Under the pieces are notes generated by a model that saw only the letters and a program-made list of their open reading frames with translations, did no database searches and had not been told where the DNA came from. Both the position numbers and the translations under genes were made by a program. From Spirometra erinaceieuropaei (Eukaryota > Platyhelminthes > Cestoda > Diphyllobothriidea > Diphyllobothriidae): a stretch of 64,000 nt of DNA. Positions 21,323 through 32,769 of the stretch are shown here, piece by piece. How positions within the stretch are numbered: the stretch's first letter is position 1; every line of letters begins with the position of its first letter. Location: the NCBI GenBank assembly GCA_902702965.1, contig CACRXP010000035.1, positions 1,085,127-1,149,126 on the forward strand. Direction: 5' to 3'.

Positions 21323-22712
21323 CAGTGACCGGTCTCATGAAATGTTTGCCGAAAATCTGAAATGCGTTTTTGATTAGAAAGTATTACATAGGTAGGGATG
21401 TAATACTAGTTGCCATGCGAAACAGGCCTATGATATTTCGGACTCACCAGAATGTCGGCTTTTGGAAGCACTTCTTTTCAACTTCCCGTAAAAACTTTAC
21501 TAGGTAAGAAATGACTACTTATGTAGTGTACGTTTTTCCATTGATTTTCGATGGTCTTTTAAATAAAAGTGTACTTTATGGAAAAAATGCACAAAAATAT
21601 TCTTTTCAACTAATTGAGTAGAAGCTTGCGTCTTTTTTGCATTTTATACCAGAATAGAGGGTGTGTCGAGGTTCTGAAAAGGTTTTCCAATTCCCTAATA
21701 ATTTTGGGCCACATCGACCGCTGCATCAACGTGTAGCGTTTCCAGTCTTCCAGGTATATACTTTCCGCGTGGGAAGAATAATATATTCCTCCCTGTCTCC
21801 AAGAAGACACCATGTAGAGTTCATAAATTTTGCAATGGATGCGGACTATGTTGTATACTTTATGAGGAATACTAATACACGGACAGGTACGATGCCGTAT
21901 GAATGGACATTGCACACTCTTAAAAAATCTCGTAATTAGAAATATTTTTTAAAATCGAAAGGTACTTTTTCTTTGAATATAAAATGTGATGATGACATGG
22001 CCTGCTACGCAATGAGTTAGAAGACCTATTTGTGCATTTTTTCATACAGTGTAGTTGAATTTGAAAGGCCACCGAAAATCCAGCGCGAAAAATGAATAAT
22101 CCGTAAGTAATTTTGGCTAGATCTTAGCTGGTAGCCAGGAATGGGGAAGCGGAAGACGACCTTAACCCTAACTCAAACTTAAACGTCAACCGTTAACCCT
22201 AACGGCGACCCTTACCCTAACCGAAATCGTAAACGTAACCGTAGCCCTTAAAAATAGCCGTAACTGAAAAACCTAACCATGATACTGAAACCTAATCGTA
22301 CACTCAAACTTCAACCGCAACCCGAATACCGAAGCTTAAAGGCATAACCCTAACCCGAACATCGGAAACCATTAACCGATACCCCAATCCTAACCTCAAA
22401 CGTTAAACAGAAGCCAAATGGGCCAGATGTGATTATGGAGCCCCACAAAATATCCCCAGTATACAACCCCCCCCGCCACCTGTGATTTGGGTCCTGGCTG
22501 CCAACTGCGATCTCGCCGTAATTTTTTTATCTAGTGTAGTCCTTTCAGGAGGTCGGAAAGAGATTCATTGGAAGGCCAACATCTTTATAAGTACGAAATA
22601 GTATTGGAGTATGCCGCATGATACTCAGTATTTCAACTCAACCAAAGTAGCCCTTCCTAACTGATAACGCATTTCACAATTTCGGCTAACAATTCATGTG
22701 ATCAGTCACTCA
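21323..22712. mobile_element. Foldback element, subfamily B, interrupted by CCCTAA-like tract
   Basis: The left end is CAGTGACCGGTCTCATGAAATG. The right end is TTCGGCTAACAATTCATGTGATCAGTCACT. The left arm and centre run to about 22120; the right arm resumes near 22590. The intervening 22150-22430 is a degenerate CCCTAA/CCGTAA tract, extra relative to other copies. Subfamily B differs from A in its terminal bases (CAGTGACC instead of CAGTAGGT). Confidence 0.7.
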
Positions 22713-24062
22713 ATGTACTTCTTTAGTCAAAGGCAAAATAAAGTGTTTTCAGACGGTATCCAGTTAGGTGTTTTAGAAGCACTAGTCACGACAGGGCGAC
22801 GTTTCTGGAGCGTAATCGCGCCGAGGAAATGGCGCAGCAACAATGTGTACATGGACTTATTGCCACACCTTTCCCATACGTATTTCTAGTCCCCGGTTGG
22901 GAGACTGTAAGAGGCGCACATCGCCGTAATATCTGGATATCCAACGGAAATCATCCCGACATGACCTCCATGTCCTCTGAGATTTACAGTGTCGTTCACC
23001 CACCCTTTACATATAACAGACAGAGCAGAACGGATTACTTTATATGCAAACGATCACTCATACGGTGAGTAATTCAGTTGGGGTAATGTCGCTGCATGGG
23101 ATACATTTCCGTAATATGAGACAGGACGGTTTTCCATGCATCCCCCGGGCCTGCGTTGCATAGTCCAAATCCCAGACGGCATTGCACTTCGCCCGCTCGG
23201 CCAGACACTGGGCCTGCTTCACGCATTTTTCTGAGTATCAGACATTCCAAGCAGCCAGAGCTGTCGGCCAACATTGCTCTTTCGGCGGCTTACTATCGTT
23301 TCATCTATTTGTATCTTCATACGCGGGCCGTCTCTTCATCCGGTGTGTTTTATAAGCATCGGGTACTATTCTACTTCTGTTCGGTGTAATACTCCTATTT
23401 CGTCAAAGCAATCCTTCATTCTTGTACGCCTTATAAATGCAAGGCATATGCTCAGTAGTTGTTAAGTGGCGGTTTACAAGCGTGGAACCTGCGCGTGGAG
23501 CTCTCCTTGAGCCACGACGGTTAAATCAGTCGGTGTGCTGCCTAAGGATTTCTTGCCTCATACGCCATCCGCATTTGCCCATTAGCCTAATGGCGCAGTA
23601 GTCTACTCTACTTTGGCAATACTGCCCCACTTTATCGGAGTTAATTTCTGGCATAATTTCATCTGCTGCATTTAGTAAATCACGGCGGGATCGGTCGGTT
23701 TTGGGATTGGTCTGTACGGCTTTCCTACAAAATACAATAAATTATACTAACTACACGGCATTCCGCTACTTTTTCGCTTTCATGAAAATATTTAACTGGT
23801 ACACATAGATCAATATCTGCATTTCTTGATCACTAGTTAATTCTTTTCTCTACAAATGCTTTGATTCATGTCAAACAAAACAAAATCAGTGCGTTAACAG
23901 AAGGTGGCATACAGTCTTGAAAACTCATTTTTTCAAAAACGTTCGGCAGGGCAATCAGTCAGGTAGTAAGATATACTCGAAATATTAGTAGACGGAATGC
24001 ATACGTCTACCAGTAAAGCTGGAGTGCTAAAACGATGGCGCCTTTGTTAAACAACAGTACTT
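22713..24062. other. Unassigned sequence
   Basis: About 1.35 kb with several short frames (22698-23068, 23156-23465), none with a recognisable motif. No repeat signature was found. Confidence 0.4.
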
Positions 24063-24443
24063 GGGTCGGATATGGTTTGGTAGTCCCACCTGAAGCAAGC
24101 AAACCCCATTCACCTCTAATACGGGACCGGTGGTAATGGGGCTTTTTAAAGGTGGGGCTAAGGCCCGCAAACGCGACGAGATCAGGTAGTTGTATGCTAA
24201 TGAACAGCTATGGGGAATGCGCGGTTGTACTTTGAATGGGTGAGAAATAGTTGCGTTAACCCCTACCGCCAACCCTGCCCCTAACCCTAACCCCTAACTA
24301 TAATCCCTAATCATAAACCCTAATCTTAACCTCTAGACATAACCCTTTATCATAGCCCTTAGCTCTAACTTCTTACCCTAACCCTTAACTCCAACCCCAA
24401 GAGTATTTTGTGCATCAGGTGGGTCTACCAAACCACATCTTAC
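24063..24443 (+). mobile_element. CCCTAA-filled MITE (R5)
   Basis: The TIRs are GGTCGGATATGGTTTGGTAG on the left and the inverse of CTACCAAACCACATCTTAC on the right. Inside are ATACGGGACCGGTGGTAAT, a GATGAG-like segment and about 140 bp of CCCTAA variants, ending in GTATTTTGTGCATCAGGTGG. A clear target duplication is not visible at this copy. Close relative: 53297-53646. Confidence 0.75.
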
Positions 24444-26230
24444 TCGCATTTTTTATAATAATCTTACGTCGGTTGTCTTTCTTCTCGCTCCATGCCCTGC
24501 ATTTACTTATTTTCCCGTACGCTGATAAGCTTTTCGTTACTTTCCACGACCTGCGCGAAGTGGCATCGCCTGTCACCCTCAGCCGTTTATCAATACTAGC
24601 CACGAGTTACCTTGGACTCTGACCCCATGTAAATTAACCAGCGTCGATTTGTTCAATTTTCTCAACACTTCTGACTAATATTGTTCATTTTTTCTTAAAT
24701 TACGTGGTCGATTTCCGTTCATGTTTGTTCCGCAGACGAAGCTTCACGGCAATTTTTGATTTTTTTTCACTTTCGCTCCCTCCGCCTCCCCGATGCTTAT
24801 GGTAAGGTCCCACCGGCTAAACCTTTATTATCCCCATTCCCGTAAGACACAGTCCACCGGTTACCCTTTTCCTACCCCGAGCAGAAACTTGGTTTTTGCT
24901 AATTTTCTCAAATATACGGTAAATAAAAGACGTTGTCTATTGCTCCATATAACTCAAACTGTAAGAGTCATTTAAACTCTGTACTGACGGCAGATCTGAC
25001 GCCAAGTTCTTTACCTTCTCGTTGAGGAGCTTTCTAAATGGCATTCTAAAGTTTCCAATTAGACATAAATAGCATAAAATCAACTTTTGCCTGGAACTGG
25101 TACTCACACTCCTCAAATGGAAAGTTTGACTCGGTCCGGCCTACGTGATTTTGAATAAAAGAGATAGCCTTCCCTGTTTTAGATGTTTGGTTTAGTAGGG
25201 CTTTCCACATAACGCTTAGAATAAACACGCATTGAGTTTTCTCACACATTGTCAGAAGCCTTATCTAACAAATCATCTGTAACTGCTTGAACTCACGGTT
25301 TGCTGTGAAAAATTTTGTATTATTTTTCGTCATTTATCGTTAAAAATTCGGCTTGACTATTTTTGCAACAATTACTTATAATTTTTTCTGAAAGAGAGTG
25401 CAGGTTTAAAACCTGTTTCCAAACACCCCTCAGAATAAACACCCCCAAAAGGGGTTAATAAACTTCACTTTGACGTTCTGTGGCCTTAGGTTAGCCTCGC
25501 AGCGTTAACATTAAAATTAAACTACCAGCTTGAGTAGGTCACGGGAATGTGGAGCCCTTGTATTAGTGGGTGACTTTCTGCCAAATTCCAGGTAATTAGG
25601 GTTGGTGTCGGGGTTAGGGTTAAATAAGGACAGGGGAGTAGGCACCTCCTCTGGAACTTACGCCTGTGTTTAACCTCAACGTGAGCGTATCGAACCCCCG
25701 TACGTAGAAATTCGTGCACGTTTTATCCATACTTCGAATTTTTAGCGGGCCTCCATAACATCGAGTTAATTAGGTAAATCATCCAGATAACATCTAGTAA
25801 TCGAAAACATGGTTCCCGCAGGGGAATGTCGCTAGTTACCGACCGCTACCCGTAGATGCTGGCACTAACATCTCTGCCTTAGACGTAAGAAGTCAAGGCA
25901 TTTTTGCAGGTACGAGACGATGAGAATCACTACCTGTAGTATAACATCACAGAATGAGGTCCGTTATAGGAATGGGTCTCTACATGCCTCTTATATCAAC
26001 AACCGATAATTATTTTATTCACAATAGAGTTGGATGTGGAACAAGACGCATCAAGTGCTGGAACCCACAAAAATAATGCTAGGCCAACGAGAATTTCGTT
26101 ATTATATTACGTCTAGTTATTCGAGCGCGAGCGTCCTCTGCTTTTCATGTAACAGAGCACCAAATGGGAGAAGTTTTCTTTCGCGTCGGAGAAACTGATG
26201 CATAATTCAGTCCGTATTCACTACGTTAAA
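24444..26230. other. Unassigned; reverse CCCTAA tract near 25590-25640
   Basis: No genes are recognised. Around 25598-25625 are TTAGGGTT and GGGTTAGGGTT words, a short degenerate telomere-like stretch. Frames such as 25046-25249 and 25522-25719 (minus) have no motif. Confidence 0.4.
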
Positions 26231-26234
26231 GTCC

Positions 26235-26765
26235 TTGGGGTGTATTAAATGTAGGCAGAATGTTATTACGACAAAGAAAAGGGAGACTAGAATGGCCATT
26301 TCTGGCTTATTAGACGTCGTCAGTCAGTCATGTCCAACCTTTAGGTGTGCAACACCCGAGGCTCGAACTCGCGACCTGTTTGTTAAGAGTCCAACACCTC
26401 CAACCACTGGACCACGGGCCCGTTGTCATGTCGGTTTTGATCAGGAATATACAATGGTGGGGGGGGGGGAAGCTCACCGATCGTTCTTATGGAACTCACT
26501 TGTTCCGTTGTGCCTTACGGTCTCTCTCTCTCTCGAGCCCAATCAGCGGCCGCACAGCGGAACATGATATAGGCGGAATTTTATTACCGACAAAGACTAG
26601 GGAGACTGGGATGGCCATTTCTGGCTTATTAGCCGTCGTCAGCCATTCGTACCCAACCCCGACGTGTGGAACACCCGGGCCCGATAGATAGCCCGTAAGG
26701 CAGAACAGAACGAATAAATCCCGTAGAAACGATCGGTGAGCGTCCCCTACCATTGTATTAAATGT
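26235..26765 (-). mobile_element. tRNA-derived SINE (R4), compound copy
   Basis: On the minus strand there is a tRNA-like head near 26345-26420 (CTCGAACTCGCGACC is the complement of the B box) followed by the body GGCTAATAAGCCAGAAATGGCC. A second partial body lies at 26560-26680 with its head deleted. A plus-oriented 3' part (CCCGTAAGGCA ... GGTGAGCG) ends near 26765. The resulting structure is partly tandem, partly inverted. The relatives at 36053 and 57345 define the unit. Confidence 0.65.
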
Positions 26766-26974
26766 CTCTGAACTTTTCAAACTCCCTAGATTCAGATCGA
26801 CTTCTTAGTTAAGTTCTTCAGCGATGGTCTTAGGACATGCTCCGCCCCTGAAATACAGCGTCAGACCGACTTGGTTCAAAGTGACCTGCTAATTGTAAAC
26901 TCTCCGTGGCCGCCTGTTCGCTCTTCTTTGTTAGAAAAGACTCGAAGGTCTGTATTGTCTTGTTTCCTCCTCAG
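26766..26974. other. Unassigned; acceptor-like tract before candidate exon
   Basis: The last 20 bp (TTGTCTTGTTTCCTCCTCAG) form a strong splice-acceptor-like pyrimidine tract. Confidence 0.35.
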
Positions 26975-27097
26975 CTCCTTGACGGGGAACCTGACAATGA
27001 TGAAAGTTTCTATACCATCTCCCATGGCAGAGTAAATTCCGAGTTACTCATTGAAAATCTAAGTGCATTTTGCGTGGACGACTACGTCATAAAGTGA
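26975..27097 (+). CDS. Candidate terminal exon, unknown protein
   Basis: After a strong pyrimidine-tract acceptor, a phase-0 frame of exactly 40 codons plus TGA encodes an acidic peptide starting LLDGEPDNDESFYTISHGRV and ending AFCVDDYVIK. I do not recognise it. No AATAAA lies immediately downstream; AATATAATA at 27098-27106 is a weak substitute. The site is free of the repeat families around it. It could be a host-gene last exon or chance. Confidence 0.25.
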   Translation, partial: LLDGEPDNDESFYTISHGRVNSELLIENLSAFCVDDYVIK

Positions 27098-27179
27098 ATA
27101 TAATACTGTCTAGCCAAGCATACTTTCGGTATGTGTCAGTGAGACCACTATTCCCGACAGTCCATTTCCCAACGACTCA

Positions 27180-27620
27180 TCCATCGGTCGTTGTTCTATC
27201 GAGGTGGTAAGGTCGATAAAACGAAGGCTCTCAAATCAGGAGCCAGGAAAAATGACTAGGTTCGATCAGCATTTACTGGGAGAAGGTACGTTCAAGAAGC
27301 TTTGGAAGAAGTCGCCTCAAGCTCACTCTCTCCAGGCAAGTCCCTCGACTGTGTCCACCGTCGAGGTTACTGGCCCACAGCGCGTGTGAGCCTTCCACTC
27401 TGTCTCAGTGGTGTCCGCCCGTAGCCAATCAACGAAGGGGCAGCGTTGGTTGGCTTCGAGTTCGCGCAGGGCTCGGGACAAGCCTCGCGCAGTCCCAGCA
27501 GCGAATCGACAGAGAGCGTAAAGCGGACAGGAGGTTAGTGTGACAAAGCGGCGGCAACCATGGGGACAGATGGCAATAGTTCTTTCGGACATATGCAAGC
27601 ACATTGTCCGGTCCCATCAC
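27180..27620 (+). repeat. R7 dispersed repeat, copy 2
   Basis: Same orientation and block order as 13895-14400. Part of the family appears again at about 27770-27870 (TGTCTACCGTTGGGGTTGCTAGCCC). Unit ends are not defined. Confidence 0.55.
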
Positions 27621-27911
27621 AAATAACTGCTCCCTACCCTCGTCTGATTTGGTAATCCTAAGTCAGACTAACAATGTGAACCTGCCGAGGTGCGATAGTT
27701 GACGACGTGAATTCCCCCATATGAAGAGTAAGGGGGACAGAGTTGGTTGGACAAACATTAGTGAAGCGAAAAAGTGTACACGCAGCTCAGCAGACGGTTG
27801 AAACAGGCGCTACCACCAGCCGTGTCTACCGTTGGGGTTGCTAGCCCGGCAGAAGTGCATGTGTGGGCCAGTGGAGTTTCGGATGGACGGAGTATGCCCA
27901 TCTGAAGCATG

Positions 27912-28907
27912 TACAGTGCGTGGACTAACTCATAAAATATCAACCGAAATTTCGAAATGCGTTTTTATTTCGGAAAGATTAATTAAGTAGGGTTGTAAAA
28001 CCAATCCTAATTCAGCGTAATTCTATAATAATTCAGTTATTTCAGGATGCCGGCTTTCGAACGAACTTCCTTTCGACTGCATGCAAAAGCCATACTCTGT
28101 AAAAAACATCCACTTAAGTGGTATGCGTCTTTCTTCTTGATTTTCGATGCCCTTAAATATTCAATTATAGTTCATGGAAAACATGCATAAAATACTCATT
28201 CTTTTGCTCACTCGGTAGAAAATTACTTCTTCTTGCAATTTTACACTCGAAGGAATGGTATAATTTGGTTTTCAAAAAGTTTCTAATTGTGAGATTTTTA
28301 ATAACCTGAAATGGCCGTTCATAAAACCTCATACCCGTGCATTTACCAATATGGCTTGTAATGTTAACAATATGTCTCAAACCCACTACTAAATTTTATG
28401 AACCCCATATAGTCTCCTCTTAATACCCTAGAGAACTGTAAGGATTTCCGCACGCGGAAAGTATACGGCTTGTAGTTTGGAAACCCTGAATGCAAGTGAA
28501 ACGGTAGGCCGTGGTTCAAAATTATGCTGGAATTGAAAAAGTTATCGAAATCCGAATTATACCATTCCTTCGAGTATAAAATTGAAAGAAGACGTAATTT
28601 TCTGCCGAATGAGCAAAAGTAGGAATATTTTATGCGTGTTCGCCATGAAAAACAATTAAATATTTAAGGGCATCGAAAATCAAGGAGAGACTTGCATGCT
28701 ACATAAGTAGTCATATTTTACAGAGTAAAGCTTTTGCATGCAGTCGAAAGGAAGTCCGTTCTAAAGCCGGCATCTTGAGCTAACTGAATTATTATGTACT
28801 TATGCTGCAAGATGATCACTTTTACAACCTTTCTTTATTAATCTTTTCGAAACGAGAACGCATTTCGAAATTTCGGTTGACAATTCATGAGTTAGCTCTT
28901 TTACTGT
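27912..28907. mobile_element. Foldback element, subfamily A (complete)
   Basis: The ends are TACAGTGCGTGGACTAACTC and GAGTTAGCTCTTTTACTGT. Arms and centre are as in the copy at 11825. Confidence 0.85.
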
Positions 28908-29292
28908 TCTCGAATCCGGCCTTGGTGTCAGCAAACGTGCAAGCACAAAACACCGGAACCGAGAAAACACACGAGGGTCAGTAGTTCAAACCTGATGAAA
29001 AACACCGTGCGGTAGGGATAGAGACGCTGAAGTTGGGATGGGTGATGCCGGGGCATGCGGCAGGAAGTTGCCGAAATGGACCACCTGGCTCGGGGCCCAG
29101 GACAGTGAGCTGGCATTCGGGGGCGAGCGGACCGCCACAAATCTATGCAAGATGCTCTTTTTATTGTTGGCGCATGCAGGGGTGGGTGAGATTTCTCGGT
29201 TTGCACCGATCTCATCTACAAAAATATCCGCAGGGCAGAGAATGCAGACTATTATTTGTTTTAGACTTGTGAAAATCCCCATAGCTATATTT

Positions 29293-29654
29293 AGAAGAAA
29301 AGGTGGCGAGCGAACGTTGCTTTCTCTTGCTCCTGTGGAACAGGTTATATTGGTCGTACGAGTTGGCGCCTTTCCAATAGAGTACGAGAGCACCTCCCTG
29401 CATAGTTGGCAAAAGATGAAACTAGGCGAATAGACAGCGCCATCCTAGCGCATGCAGTGGATTCAGGGCATCATGTGGACCCCGCTGAAGCATCTTGTGT
29501 GATTTATAAAGTCTCCTCGAGCTGCCCTAAGCTAATAGGCCAGCGCCTGTTAGCAACAGCAGAAGCGGCCGCCATCAGGTTACGTAAACCGACCCTATGC
29601 GCCCAGAAGAACCTCGTTCAGGCTCCGAGCTTACCGGGGTCAAAGGCTAACTAA
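29293..29654 (+). pseudogene. PLE GIY-YIG endonuclease domain, frame intact
   Basis: An open frame of about 120 codons encodes CSCGTGYIGRTSWRLSNRV, REHLPAWLAK, then SAILAHAVDSGHHVDP, ending in TAA after GSKAN. It keeps the YIG of the GIY-YIG signature, the Arg of NRVREH and the following Glu-His. GIY-YIG nucleases nick DNA, and in PLEs the domain prepares the insertion site. The first part of the domain and the reverse transcriptase upstream (28985-29290) are frameshifted or unrecognisable, so this is a fragment of a retroelement. It belongs to a PLE group different from those at 31 and 63 kb. It starts soon after the foldback element at 27912-28907. Confidence 0.65.
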
Positions 29655-29659
29655 CCATA

Positions 29660-30435
29660 TATAACTTTCTACGCCCTTCCGCTACTGTCTAGCCTTTATT
29701 TTAAAAACTAACTTTTTTCGATTTTTTTCCCTCACTGTACCCTGTCCCATATAACTGTACTGGACTGACGATAAGTTATCGAAAGCAAAGTTCGCTTGCC
29801 CCCTTTGCTTCTGAATATTATTTGTTTTCTTTCAGAAACACACGCTAGTTCGTCTAGTGCGTCCATACAAGGTATGCACGGCCAGAGAATGACTGGTTAA
29901 TCTGGTATGCTTTCTGATGGCGTAGTTACTATTCCAAATAGCCACCTGTTTATGAAAACGACTGGCCCCCTCTGTGTACCGTAAAAGCACCCCATATAAC
30001 TGCGCCTATTTTCAGCGGCAGTAGCAGCCTACCACCCTACCTCGTCAACTGTTCACCTAAAGGTTATAAGCCACACAGACTTCAATAAGCGCGTTAAGGA
30101 AAAAATAATTGCGCGGCCTTTTTATTTCTACTATATCCGCGATAACGTGACCGTCGCGAATGGTAACATCAATGTCGGCGGGTGACTTGCGTGTGGGTTT
30201 GTTTAGTGTGAAACGGGATTTTGATTTTGATGATGCTAGGACAAGGGAAAGACGAGAGACGGTTGGCTAAAAATGCTGAGCAGTCCGCCTACCGCACGTG
30301 ACACAGTCCTCAAACCAGGCTACATTTACTGAGGGGATCTCAAAACTCACGTAGACCGGAATGCAATAAAGTCTACGTTAGGAAGAAGCTGTTGTATTAT
30401 AAGCTGCAGTCGTGACAAGGACAGAGTTGTCACGT
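29660..30435. other. Unassigned sequence
   Basis: No gene or repeat is recognised. Confidence 0.4.
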
Positions 30436-30439
30436 CAGA

Positions 30440-30935
30440 TGGCAGCTTCTCACTGATAGCCAGACTTATTAAGGTCTGTGAGCGACTGCTATGCCAGTAT
30501 CAGCAACCAGTGGCCCTCGGAGCCTGGTATGCGCTAGCAATGCTCTGACATCTTGCTTCCTGCCGGTCGATGCACATATGCTCCCGCTGGGTGTACAGGT
30601 CATGAGCGTGGTTGATCTTTCATCCTCGTCATCTTTCTGACCCGTTGTGGTGCTGTTTTTGGTTAAAATCTTGGTCATTTGCCGTGTGGACCAGGAGGTG
30701 TGGAGTGGAGCGCCAAGGTGAGGGCTCCGCCGCGTCATCCGCCTGCGTCCTCCGTCTCCGGTGATCTTGACGTTGTCTTAACACCAGACCCGGATGAGGG
30801 AAGAGGGAGTGTGGTAGAGGCAGCGAAAGTCTACGCTCACTATGAACTAGATCGCACGCAAGTTACCGTACCTGATTCACCTTACTGTGGAACAGACGGT
30901 GGACATCGTTAGGCACGATGGTCGAACTGTCGTGT
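30440..30935 (+). mobile_element. 3'UTR of zinc-finger LINE (R1 family)
   Basis: A plus-oriented R1 copy, 5'-truncated. It carries GCCAGTATCAGCAACCAG, CTCCCGCTGGGTGTACAGG, TTGGTCATTTGCCGT, GAGTGGAGCGCCAAGG and the GACGGTGGACATCGTTAGGC end. These match 34860-35310 and 58670-59090 in order. Confidence 0.7.
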
Positions 30936-30944
30936 TACGTGTTG

Positions 30945-31380
30945 TCGATACGAGAGGAAGTCTGGGTTCTAGGAAATGAGAAGAGGTAGGTGTAATCGGC
31001 TGACGTTTCGGATTCACTTTTGAACACATCACCAGAGACAATATCCGATATGGATAATCCATATGCAGGAAGCCGCAGCGTTTACAGAATGTAGTCGTTA
31101 AACTGCTGCATGCCTATGACAATTAACGGCTGCCCCTTCATCTAGGATGGTTGACCTCTGGTGCGTTAGTTTCTTGATGGTCGGTTTGCAGGTCTTTAAC
31201 TGTCGAAATTTCATCACCCGTGCTGGATGTGGGCGGGATAATGGCTTGGCCATCTGGCTTACCGGCATGCGCGCTCTTCGAGTAGCTAATTATCCTGGGC
31301 AAAATAAGTCTTTGCGCTGAGTATGGGTGAGGAGGTCACTGTGCTTGATAATGAACTGAAGTCAGGTGTCTAATGACACA
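30945..31380 (-). mobile_element. PLE copy A, 3' region and tail
   Basis: The minus-strand continuation of the PLE at 31385-32760. The tail has the hammerhead-like hairpin (CTGGTGAT, GTGTTC, loop AAAAGT, GAATCC, GAAACGTC) near 31010-31050. A segment around 31060-31150 is shared with the tails at 40800 and 45950-46050. No gene is present. Confidence 0.55.
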
Positions 31381-31384
31381 TGCA

Positions 31385-32760
31385 ATTCGCGTCTCACGCG
31401 ACTCCCACCTATCGCGAGGATTCCGACCTCATCGAACTTGAATATGCGGTCGCGTCCAGTCGAATGGGTCGCAACTTCAGAGTTGGCGTCATTCATCCAC
31501 ACCGCTGCCACACGTTCGGTGATTCGCGACCAGAGCAGTCTACCAGTTTCTCCGATTTAGTTGGGTCTTCTGTAACTACATCGGATACGATATACGACTC
31601 CAGATTCCGTGGTCGTGGGTCTTTTGGTCTCTTTACTTGACGCCTAATGGTTGCCTCCGGTCTGTGTGCAACTCCAACACCAGGTGGTGCGCGAAAGCGA
31701 CTGATGGCTTCCAAGACATTCCGCAAATACGGAAGCACTCGCTGAAATTGGAACTGCTGTAATCGGGTCACTCGTCCAGTTTGCGTTTGCGCCAATCAGC
31801 GAAGCTGCGCGGTTAAACGTTTATCCTGAGCACCTGTCGAAGATACTGTAATTCGACAACGTTCTTCAGTGCACTGCGTCTGTCCGCGCCGATATGGCGC
31901 CCTTACACAGCTTTGTTTGTGGCTGATTGGGTGGCTGCTGCTGAAGCTCAGAATTTGCGTCCTATTTGTCGCTTTACCGGCCACCACTATGTTTGTGACA
32001 GACGTGAACATTAAGGAAGGTCAGCCGAGAAGACGCTGTTGACACGTTAGCACTTGATCCCGCTCGATGACGACAAACGTCTCATCCACATATCAAGCCG
32101 AGGATTTCGGTCTGTGGTGTTGGAAGACGAGCAGCTCCAACTGTTGTAGGACCACCTAGGACATGAATCCCGAAATCGGCGAACCCACATACATGTGTGC
32201 ATTTCATCTGCTCACGAATGGTTCCGTCAAACACGAGGTAGGTCCTGGGAAAAAACATCAGGAGCTGAAGGACTTGGGCGTGCCTGAGGCGATTCTCCTT
32301 TTCATCGTATTTGCTTTATAAGAGCAACTCGATGGTCCCCACTACCGGACAATGGGTGATATAAAAGGGACGTGACGTCAAAAGATATCTTGACGTCGAT
32401 TGGCAGCAGACTTGCCCCGTCCCCCATTCAGTTTCCCCAAGAATTGTGTTGATGAACGGACCGTTGTGTCCGTATCAGCAGTCAGGAAATTTGAGACGCC
32501 GAAACAGCCACATTGCCTGTGCGTACGTGGGAGTACTTTTGAACCATATGATGGGCCGGAGAGGCGCGCCCTCCTTGCGCACCTTCGGAAGACCGGAGGA
32601 TGTGTGTGTGATGCCCCAATGTGTCGTGAGAGTGAAGTCCACTGCGTCGGTCTCTTACATCGCTAGTTTGTTTGTGTCAAGACGTCCGGACATAAGACTG
32701 GGCACGGTAGCTGGCAACGCTAAGTAGGCCGTCTGCGTGTGTTAGCACACGACCTAGGCA
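31385..32760 (-). pseudogene. Penelope-like reverse transcriptase/GIY-YIG, copy A
   Basis: The minus strand encodes a single-ORF PLE in broken frames. Motif A is ISFDVTSLL. The GSPISG block follows. Motif C reads YVDETFVVIERD (about 32079-32092), the usual YVDD with its second Asp changed to Glu and preceded by a stop. Next come HPISHKQSCVRA, VLPYLRNVLEAIS, GVGVAHRPEATIRRQVKRP, then a GETGRLLWSRI endonuclease block. In that block the codon at 31557-31559, where PLEs have the Tyr of YVG, is TAA. Copy B has the same stop at the same place. Retrotransposition activity is lost. Confidence 0.8.
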
Positions 32761-32769
32761 TTCGACTGC

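Noticed and set aside
26347..26420. Considered as a genuine tRNA gene
   Set aside because: The acceptor stem does not pair and the same head occurs in a dispersed SINE body, so it is a tRNA-derived repeat.
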